Below, piece after piece: positions 55,053 to 64,000 of a DNA stretch of 64,000 bases. The stretch is from Silene latifolia (Eukaryota; Streptophyta; Magnoliopsida; Caryophyllales; Caryophyllaceae), in assembly GCF_048544455.1 (NCBI RefSeq), contig NC_133536.1, positions 28,398,152-28,462,151 on the forward strand, given 5' to 3'. Numbering within the stretch: position 1 is the stretch's first letter; every line of letters starts with the position of its first letter. The notes below the pieces were generated by a model that was given only the letters and a program-made list of their open reading frames with translations, was not told the origin of the DNA and searched no databases. The position numbers and the translations under genes are program-made.

Positions 55053-58000
55053 CTACCTCTTTTTTCGATTACTGGATTTTGTAGTTTTTGACCGAGAACT
55101 AGCAGAGTATTCACCTCCTATCTTCAGAACATCACCATCTTTTACTTCATCTGACATTGATGCCTTCTCTACAGCCTCCGTTGCTTCAAGGTGCAACATC
55201 AGGTCTTTGAGCTGCAAGTGTTTAAAAAGATCAGCACCAATGATACTGAAATAGATAATCGACAAACAATGTCATGAAATTCACAAACCTGTTCTTCAAG
55301 GTTGCGTATTTTATCATCTGTCAATCTTAGAGTTTTCTTCTCCCTGAGGAGAAAAAAAAAAACATAAAAAAGCATCTAGTGAGAAAATTATTAATTTTGT
55401 AAATTGAAACTATGGTCGCATTTAATTATATAGGGCAAATAGTTTGTGTAATTAGTTGACAACCTTAGATATGGTCTGATGGTCTCATTCTTTGGTAAAT
55501 GTCGTTATTTGATTGGATCCCAATATCCAGAACATACATATGCCAGATGACAGTATATATCACAAAGCAGCTAAAGACTAAAGATGGAAATTATCATACC
55601 GCTCTTCAGCCTCTTGTATCTTTGCTTTCCATATCTCTTGGTTTTTCAACAAATTTTCATTGATCTACAGGAAACAATGGAACATTAATAGCCGACTTGA
55701 TTCCAAGAAAACTGGACCTTTTGCCTAGGTATACTCTTTTCTAATAAATAACAGGAAATAGCATTATGATTGTTAGAAATTTAACGCTTTTGCTCCATGA
55801 CAGAGTAACAAAATCAGACACATACATCATCAAGGAACTTCTTCTCTTTAATGCATCTATCCAACTTTGCTTGCATTTTCTGCAATTTCAGGGCCACAGT
55901 CTTGTCCACAGCTTCCGCGATTCCTCTTTCAGTTTCTTCTTTAACCTCTTGCAATAATGACTCAAAATACTGCAGAACAAGCAGAGTAAACAATTGAAAG
56001 ATGAATACCCTTGAAGTCATAGCCCAGCTATACCTTTCTCCACAGATAATGAATATGGTTGCAAAAATATTCCATTAGATGAACGGCTTACCAGCTTTTG
56101 ATTCTCAAGCTGCGTGGATAGAAGTTCATTGTATTCATTCCTAATCTGCGCAGCGAACATATTAGGAATTAGTCGCAAAAAAAAAACACTTTCTAAGACG
56201 TGTCTTATAAACTACTCCCTTCGTTTTTTTTTTTTTCTTCCCACTTCTCAAATTATGTGAGGGATAATTTGAAAGTGGGAAAAGTTCGGAAAAGCAGAGG
56301 TAGTAATAGATTAAAATAAGGAGTACTGAAAAAAACCGCCATACCGCATCAACTTTACTATTTAAGATGGCCTCATTAATTCCAATATCTCCACTGTATT
56401 CGCAACTTCCACAATCGTTCATAGCATGTGAGCAAGGAGCATTCAGCTCAACTAATTTCCCATCAGTTTTTGACTGTATTAAACGGTGGACATAATTGTC
56501 ACCAACATAATCCCACACCCGCTGAGTTTCCACCTCTAGGGAATAGCAGTGCTGTGTCTCCTTCCAGTGCATTATCGCATGGCCCTCTTTATATCTGAAT
56601 CAAACTTTTCCTGGTTAGGGAATTTAGATAACTAGAGTTTCAAGTTTCAACCTTCTTGACAACTGCTATTATGCATGAGATTCTGCTATGAATGTTTAAC
56701 TATGTAGGGAGATGGCATTCAGGCATAAATGCATAATAATGGAATCTCCAGATATTTAATGCTGGTAAGTGGCACCACATGGGCAAGGCTGTGTACATTA
56801 GCAAGAGGCTTTGAGGCACCAAGTTGCTCCTTGCGGGAACTTAGTTATAATACTGTTGATTTTGCCGTATCCTATCCCTTTTAAGTTAGGACATGAAACT
56901 TGAGTGTGTCTTTTGCTCAAATAAAAGGAATAAACTAGTTACCTTCCACAACCTACAAATCCACAGATAACACATATCCATAAATTTTCTGAGGTCTGGC
57001 AAATGAAACATATCGATTTCTCAGGCTGCTGCTGGCAATAACGACAAACCTGTACAGAACACAAACTAAATTTATAAGACAAGCATGTAAGCATATTAAT
57101 TTCCAATAGGGTATATCAAGCCTACTATAAATCAGTATCTGTAACAGCAAGTTGAGGCATCTACATGGTCCATCGTTTGATGACAAGTCAATAAGGGTTG
57201 CACACTGCCTTTTCAACCAGTCAGCAAATACCAGGTTGTTTCACTTTAACATACATCAAGGTCATGACACACCCAATGTCCACCTAGCAGTGGAGCAAGT
57301 GGGACTAGAAAAGCCCCCCTCCTCAATCACCACCACAAATAAAAATTGTGTTTAATTTAAATCACCTCTTCTAACTTTGTCTATTTCCCATACATATTTA
57401 ATATCCCACCACCTATACTCTACATTTTAGGCCTCCAGCATTGAATTTTAGCTCCAGCACTATGTCTACACAACAAATCCTGAGTTCACTATCTTGTTTC
57501 AACTTTCATTTATTACACAAGTTCTGGTATGGACCTTGAAACTTAATATAAATGTATCATCAATCTTAAACAAGTTTTGTTTTTATTTTTATTTTTATTT
57601 TTGTGTGTGTGTGTGTGTGAGCCGTGGGGTATTCTTTATCTTACAATATCAAGCTTATGCTCATGGCCTATTGCACCACGATGAAACAGAAATTGGAAAC
57701 TTACAGGACAAGAAGAATCTGTCCATTTTGAGATGCAGGAGCAGTGGAAAGAATGATTGCAGATGGTTGTGAGGATTCCTCCTGTCTCTTGATCTAACCT
57801 CTCTGCAAAACAGGTAGGATGGCCATAAAACACAGTAGTTTCATACCCAAAAAAATGCAGTAAATCACCAAAAATTATGACAAGAGAGTCAAATAATTTT
57901 GAGAAGCATACCCAAGCAAACTGGACATGTCGGCTGCTCACTTGAGTTCAGAAGAGAAGGTTGTGCATGTTCGATTGAGCCAGTGTATTGCACATCTATC

Positions 58001-60814
58001 GTGAAAAGCACGTCACACAACTCTGACTACATAAAAACCCAGTTAGGTTTCTATTAATCAATGATAATCATTATACGTGATAGAAACAATCATGGTAATA
58101 TAATACCATAATTGGAGAATACAACCTCAAGAGAGGAAAAGTTTTGCCCATTGAAATGCTTGTGGAATTCATCTGTAGTGCCCTGGCTGTCAAACCTGAT
58201 GAGAACAATATATTTATCCTCCATTTCATCATTCCTGGACACAGTAATACAAGTCAGTGGCTCATTCAAAATACAAAGGGATCACCAGTCTTTTCGCTCA
58301 AACAAAGACACAACATCCTAACCTCACAATTCGCATTTCAAGCATGTGCTGAACAAAAGAACCACAGAACTGGCAAAAATCTGCATATGTCATGTGATTT
58401 GGCACTCCAATAACACATACAAGAGGCTTCCTCTCCACCTATAGGTCATCAAAATGGTTAGTTTAGACTCCTACCAGTATAGAACTCAGTGATTTAACTC
58501 AATAAATAAGCATCTTGAGAACCTTAATATACCAACATTTAAAAGAGAGAAGAATTTAGGGGCAACAAATTTCAAAGGAGATAAGAAAAAGAAATAAATT
58601 ACATGATAAAGCTAACACGCTTGGTAATCATCTCTGAGATCTGTAAAGAAGCTAAAACCACCACTTATAAGTTATAACCACTTATAGACAAAGCCAATTT
58701 CTTAGATGTCAAAGGAAGCGAGAACGGCGGACGTAAAATTGTCACATAGGTGAGCTACTTGAGGCCCAATTCACAGTTGTACGCAAGTACGCAACACATG
58801 GTTTGAGACAGACATCAAAGTAAAAAGATGATCTTCCTTCAGAGACTCGTAAGCTCCACCTAGACTTGTTTGGATAGAGGGAATTGGAGGTAAAGGGAGG
58901 AAGGGGGCAGAGAGAAATATCAATTCTCAGTTACTGGTTAGCAAAACGCCTACAGAGGAAAATTAAGGGAACTATTTTTCCTCCTCCAAGCCAAATCGAA
59001 ACCCTTCCACCATTGAGAAGATCTGGAGAAAAAAGTAGTAAAAAAACTACCTTACACCCTTCCCCTCCCTTCCCTTCCCTTCCATCCACCTCCCGTCTCC
59101 TTCCCTCCTCAAATGTTGTCCAAACACGCCTCAAAATCCCAAGCACCGCATCTCTGATCATCCGAGTTTTAATTTTTTTCCAACATTACGCAAAACTCAA
59201 ATAACCACCCAAAATCATCATCATCGTCATGGTTACATGGTATGACCACCAAAAATTATCATCATTGTCATGGTTACATAGTGTAAACATAATACCACAA
59301 ATTTCTTCCAACAACATGTAAGTCAAATGCTTCATTCGCACCATAATGCCAAAATAAACCCCACCATGAAGACAGCGAAGAAACAACCTCTCATTCTCAT
59401 TCTATTCTTTTCTTTGCCATCCATTCATTCAATGCTAGCAATTAGCAGCAGGGAGACTGTTAAGAGCTACCCAACCAAGCTACACCACTGGTTCACGTAC
59501 TCTATACATAGGTCATCTCAATACATAGGGCAAACTATCTAGCCATACAAATCTATATTCTATACACAGGCCTTATCTCTACGACTGTACCCAAGTTTAG
59601 CCATACAAATCTATAGAACATCATTCTTCGAGACACTTCTTCCTGACATAAGTAGCCTAAAAAATACAGTAGATCAATAACTCCAACACAAAACAACAGT
59701 TCAAACAGTCCAAAGAGTACGTTTAGCCATCAAACTCTTTCCTAATCCAAGTTTCTACCGCCAGCCTTCCATCCCATCTTAGTTTTCCATTTTGCTAGTT
59801 GCTAAAAAATTGGTAACCACTTCTATCATTTGGCAGTAATAGTTCATCTTTTATTTTAGATTTTAAATTAGCACTTGCACAGTAGTTCAAACTATAAAAG
59901 TGGCCATGATCAACCAAAAATGCAATCAATAGCAAAATAGGACCATATCAATAATCAGTTTTGCAGAACACAACGCGTATTATCCCACCATCTTTGAGAT
60001 GTGTCCTAAACATTACTCCCTCCGTCTCAGTCATTTGTTTACCTATTCCATTTTTGGGTGTCTCGGTCAATTGTTTACCTTTCTATTTTAAAAATGTCAT
60101 TGATGGGCAATTTGATCCTACACACTCAATTTGGTTCACTTATCATCCAATAATTGGCCTCTCCTTCTTTCCTTGGTCTTTGTGTCAAAATCAAAGGTAA
60201 ACAAATGACTGGGAAGGAGGGAGTATATCACACATGCCATACATGTCAAACTAAATTCTTGCAAACTAATTGCAACTCTACATGTCTGGAACTTCCGATC
60301 CCCTGAACTAAACCTAAAAACTTTAGAGTCCAAGGTTAATGGTGCTTAAAGAACATTATAGTCCAAGGTTAATCAGAAACTAATCCTCGCACAACGAAAA
60401 CTATTACTCCACAACCATTCAAACGCCTAATTGCATTATACTTTCCCCAGAAATTCAAGAGTCCACTGAGCGGAACCAAAAGTATAATACCATCATTTGT
60501 TTACCTTCCATTAAACTACCTCTCGCTAAAAAAAAGTAAACAAATGAATGAGACGTGTAATTATATGTTATATACGATATATTGCAGCAAAGATTAAAAA
60601 AAAAAGGAAAAAAGAGAGAAGTAGGAATTACAGGGAGGTGTGAAGAAGAAGGAAGATGGAGAGAGTGAGAGAAATAATGGAGGAGACCACGAGTTTCTTC
60701 AATTCTAGGGTTTCCGGATGAGAACGGTAGTGCTTTTGTCGATATTTCGTCGGAATCCATGGCAGCCGGTGATGATGTGCGGTTTTCCGGCGGTGTTGAC
60801 GTTGACTCTGACAT
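55053..60814 (-). CDS. BRIZ: BRAP2 RING ZnF-UBP domain E3 ligase subunit
   Basis: Twelve exons were traced, with phases that all match: 60814-60632, 58438-58323, 58234-58126, 58026-57912, 57802-57705, 57049-56943, 56594-56345, 56145-56092, 55969-55826, 55664-55600, 55343-55289, 55211-55053. Together they encode about 484 residues. The protein has a BRAP2 N-terminal domain (about 62-165, RKPLVCVIGVPNHMTYADFC), a RING finger (CPVCLERLDQ..CNHSFHCSCISKW..CPVCRYC), a UBP-type zinc finger ([27 protein letters not shown]..H) and a long coiled coil with a basic tail. In Arabidopsis two such proteins, BRIZ1 and BRIZ2, form a heteromeric E3 ligase needed for seed germination. Which of the two this corresponds to was not decided. 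Intron 1 (58439-60631) is 2.2 kb and holds a Stowaway MITE. A second in-frame Met at codon 19 could also start the protein. Confidence 0.94.
56215..56303. mobile_element. 89-bp Stowaway-like fold-back element in BRIZ intron 7
   Basis: CTCCCTTCG... and ...CAGAGGTAG form a long imperfect hairpin (stem includes cttcccacttctcaaatta and taatttgaaagtgggaa), with TA on both sides. Confidence 0.6.
57602..57619. repeat. (TG)n microsatellite in BRIZ intron 5
   Basis: Nine TG units follow a run of tttta repeats. A likely length-variable marker; no other meaning is apparent. Confidence 0.9.
60016..60223. mobile_element. Stowaway MITE in BRIZ intron 1
   Basis: Starts CTCCCTCCGTCTCAGTCATT and ends ACTGGGAAGGAGGGAG, inverted repeats of about 30 bp that include AAACAAATGACT, bounded by TA at 60014-60015 and 60224-60225. 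208 bp, non-coding. Confidence 0.85.
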
Positions 60815-60839
60815 TAGTGCTGATTGGGGCTTGAGAATT

Positions 60840-62610
60840 TGTTCTGTTTTCTTGAATGTGTAATTTGCTTTGTCAAAAATGGAACGTATTCATACACTCA
60901 ACATAATTGGTCCATTTTTCATGGGTCATGGATTCACTGGTTCGGTCAATCAAACCGATTCAACTGACCGGTTAATTGGTTTGCCAGAAAGTCAAACCGG
61001 TATAGACTTTTTTTCTATCTATAAAACTATATTAAAAGGGTAACCTTAAAAGGCCACGTAGACAAAGCCACATAGGCGAAGAAAAAAGACACGCGTGCAT
61101 TACGAATGTCACATCTATAAATCTATATAATCTATATTATATAGTTAAAAGGCAACTTAATACATTTAATTTTTTGCCATGTAGGATTATCATAATTAAA
61201 TTCTATTAATTTATATTGTTAATATTAAGGCTACTTTAATAAATTTATTAAAATTCATTACAAGGTTTACTAATAATTTTTTTGTGTGGAAACTATAAGA
61301 TCATGATTTAAATTATAAAAATAAATTAAGAATTTAGTCTCATCATTTAAATCATTCAATTTGTTCATCTAACTCCTCCTTAACCATAAATATAGTAGCT
61401 AAAAGGTCTTATATAGTAAATAAAAAATCTAGTAATTTGGATTATAAAGCTAATAATATCTACAAATTTATAAATATAATTAAAAGGAAAACCAAAATAT
61501 CTATCATCATCAATATGTCATATTTTAACTATATAGTTAAAAGGCAAATTAATACATTTAATTTTTTGCCATGTAGGATTATCATAATTAAATTCTATTA
61601 ATTTATATTGTTAATATTAAAGCTACTTTAATAAATTTATTAAAACTCATTATAAGGTTTAGTAATATTTATTTTTGTGTGAAAACCATAAGATCATGAT
61701 TTAAATTATAAAAATAAATTAAGAATTTACTCTCATCATTTAAATCATTCAATTTGTTCATCTAACTCCTCCTTAACCATAAAGATAGTAGCTAAAAGGT
61801 CTGATATGTACTAAATAAAAAATCTAATAATTTAGATTATAAATCTACTAATATCTACAAATTTATAAATCAATCAATACATATATATAAAGCAGAAACT
61901 TTTCGAGCGATATTAGAGAGTCCAACTTTTTTGGGAATTCCTATATATAAAATAAGTTTTATATAAAATTATTATCATTATCCTAATAAGTGTAGATCTA
62001 GCTTTTTTCTCTTAATAATTTATGAGAAAATTATCCTAATCGGAGTAGATCTAATAATTTATGAGAAAATAATCCTACTAGAAATAGATCCGTTATTTAT
62101 GAGAAAAATAATACTAATAGGACTGGATCTAATAATAGGAAAATAACTTTATAAAGAATATTTATTTTAGAAATATTTATATGGCAAAATGTCATTTAAT
62201 AAACGTATAAAAGTGTTAAAATTGCCTACATTTTATAAACATAGAATTACTCTTTGTGAGAAAAAAAAAAAGATCCTAATTTTTTACAAATATAAAATAT
62301 TGTCAAAAATCTAAGTTGTTCGATTTTAACTACTTAGGGAAACCCGTATTGTAATAAAGATAATTATATTTTAAAACTTTTTTGAATATTTAAAAGATTT
62401 ACAAAGATTGGATTTGTTAATTATAACCAAACACGTAATTATCTTTTACAAAAACTTTAAAAAAAAGCTGATTTTTATTTTTAGAAAATAATTCAGGAAA
62501 TAGTAACATGTCATATTAGAAAAAAGAAGTAAAGAATGACATTTACTTAGCATTTGGCTTATACAATGGCGGTGGAATGAGAATAATTTTTATAATGACT
62601 ATATTAGAAA
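60840..62610. other. AT-rich spacer upstream of BRIZ
   Basis: No gene. 60930-61005 is rich in aaccgg/ccggtt words. 61010-61130 (ctatctataaaactatattaaaaggg) and 61880-61950 (catatatataaagcagaaac) look like starts of Helitron-type elements, but 3' hairpin-CTRR ends were not found. The main feature is the tandem duplication listed separately. Confidence 0.4.
61135..61875 (+). repeat. Tandem duplication, 392-bp period
   Basis: Sequence from agttaaaaggcaa at 61143 recurs from 61535 with the same order of long words (ttttttgccatgtaggatta, atttatattgttaatatta, catctaactcctccttaacc). Copies are about 95% alike by eye. No coding frame is conserved. Confidence 0.85.
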
Positions 62611-63050
62611 CGGATAATTCACGCGGTACCCTTAAAGTTGGCCACTTTGCACAAAATACCCAATTTTTGATCCGAAAAACTTAAAGAGGTCATAACTCGT
62701 GTTTACGAACTCAGAAAGTGAAGATTTTTTTTCAAATCGATAATCTTTCCGAGTACTACGATTTGAAAAAAACGTTTGACGAGTTTGGAACTCATGACCA
62801 GGAGATATGCTCACTCAATGTTTGTTCGGTCGGAAAAACGTTGACGCACAATAACTCCTAATACCGGAATTCAAATGCGACAATTTTTTTTTTCAAATTG
62901 TAGTTCTCGGAAAGATGAGCGATTTGGGAAAAAAATCGTCACTTTTGGAACTCGTAAACACAAGTTATGACCTCTTTAAGATTTTCGGATAAAAAATTTG
63001 GGTATTTCGTGCAAAGTGGCAAACCTTAAGGGTACCACGTGAAGTATCCG
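62611..63050. mobile_element. Fold-back MULE-type MITE with 9-bp target duplication
   Basis: The 440-bp element starts CGGATAATTCACGCGGTACC and ends GGTACCACGTGAAGTATCCG, very long imperfect inverted repeats covering most of its length, including the ccactttgcac and cataactcgtgttta blocks. TATTAGAAA flanks both ends (62602-62610 and 63051-63059). The 9-bp duplication and long inverted repeats fit the Mutator superfamily. Confidence 0.85.
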
Positions 63051-63413
63051 TATTAGAAATAAACAACTACAACGATGGCATAAATAGTTTAAATCCGACT
63101 TTCTATGACGTATCAAATGTGTATGATTAGATTACCAATAATATTCACATAAGATTAAAAACCAATTGAACGACCATTTAATAGTCAAGTTTAATCTTAA
63201 TTAATTACATTCCGGTGACCTAAAATATTTAATAGTCAACTTTAATTTTAATTAATTACATTTTCAGTGAAATAAGGTGCAAATTGGAGATTAAACTACA
63301 TACAAAATAGAATAATCAACATAATATTGCAAAAAAAAAAAAAATTGGTTGATTTGTTATGTTCAACATATTTTTTAAAGTATTCCATATAAAATACTAA
63401 GAATGTTATGTAT

Positions 63414-63519
63414 AGGTCACTAAAGTGGATTGTCAAAATCTCAAGGCACCAAAGTGGAGTTATGCAAACCTCGAGGCACTAAAGTGGAATTAGGCCAAAC
63501 CTCAGGCCACCAAAGTGGA
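63414..63519 (+). repeat. Four copies of a roughly 30-bp repeat
   Basis: The words (g)gcac(c/t)aaagtgga occur with aaagtgga at 63422, 63451, 63481 and 63512, spacing 29-31 bp, separated by related linkers (ttgtcaaaatctcaa, gttatgcaaacctcga, attaggccaaacctca). A minisatellite-like array. Confidence 0.85.
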
Positions 63520-63901
63520 AATACATCTTTTTTTGTAAATGGTAACCATGAGGTATCTCATATGGATTTAATTAGTTGAATATAAGGTACTCCTTAGTGT
63601 AATAAATTAGGTCAAACTTATAAGTTTGACGTTACGATAAAAACAACTAATTGCATATATATTGGTTAAGAAGTGAAACGATTGTACATATATATTTAGT
63701 AATTTGAAGTCAGTTTCTTAAAATTGAAACTCTTTTAAATTTGCTCATTTTGTTATTATAAATAAAGAGTCAATAACAATGTAAGATAATGAGACTTGAT
63801 TTTGTTAATAAATGACATTTCAAATAAACAAAATTGAGTTATAATTTTAATAAAATTAATCTTAAACTAATCGAGTTTAAGAGTAGTATCCTAATATCCT
63901 A

Positions 63902-64000
63902 CTCCCTCCAATTCACACAAAACTCCTCATTTGGTTTTTCTAAATCAAAGTTTGAAAAGTTTGACCGTAATTCACTCAAAAATACATTTCACATCTACAA
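63902..64000 (+). mobile_element. Left end of a Stowaway MITE running off the window
   Basis: TA followed by CTCCCTCCAATTCACACAAA, the family end seen at 60016 and 13495. The right end lies outside the window. Confidence 0.5.

Overview
The window is nuclear DNA of a flowering plant, most likely a eudicot. The genes carry GT-AG introns, one encodes a CC-NB-ARC-LRR resistance protein, and the spacers are full of plant LTR retrotransposons, an RTE-type LINE and MITEs. A Caryophyllales origin is only a guess from the general look of the repeats. All five convincing host genes are on the minus strand.

Layout. 1-3200: gene-free spacer with a tRNA-derived SINE and several MITEs, four of whose insertions have readable target-site duplications (TSDs). 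3200-6200: two tandem copies of a decayed block joining a piece of an acetylornithine aminotransferase gene (plus strand) to the 3' end of a resistance gene (minus strand). 6204-9731: an apparently intact one-exon CNL resistance gene with an in-frame 57-bp tandem duplication. 11030-14309: intact three-exon plastid acetylornithine aminotransferase (arginine synthesis), with a Stowaway MITE just upstream. 16127-17530: F-box/LRR gene with a probable long 5'-UTR intron. 20441-35344: a Copia element with TA...TA long terminal repeats (LTRs), invaded by a Ty3/gypsy element with an Athila-type primer site; about 2 kb of the Copia is duplicated inside the nested element. 37320-45965: a 5'-truncated RTE LINE split by a 7.7-kb LTR element that has chromovirus-like ends, an Athila ORF1-like protein and no visible polymerase. 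46032-50856: a second Copia element, minus strand, also with TA...TA ends. 51159-53296: flotillin. 55053-60814: twelve-exon BRAP2/RING/ZnF-UBP E3 ligase subunit (BRIZ type). 60840-64000: AT-rich spacer with a 392-bp tandem duplication, a fold-back MULE-type MITE and a short tandem repeat.

The host genes do not form a pathway; they are independent single genes for pathogen sensing, arginine synthesis, ubiquitin ligase adaptors and a membrane-raft scaffold. The most unusual signals are in the two gypsy-type elements. Both carry TCGATCGA palindromes at near-constant 19-22 bp spacing (almost always 21 bp in the first), and both carry a perfect hairpin with an 8-bp stem and a GGGA loop in the 3' non-coding part, although the stem sequences differ. 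All exon borders, TSDs and difference counts were read by eye.
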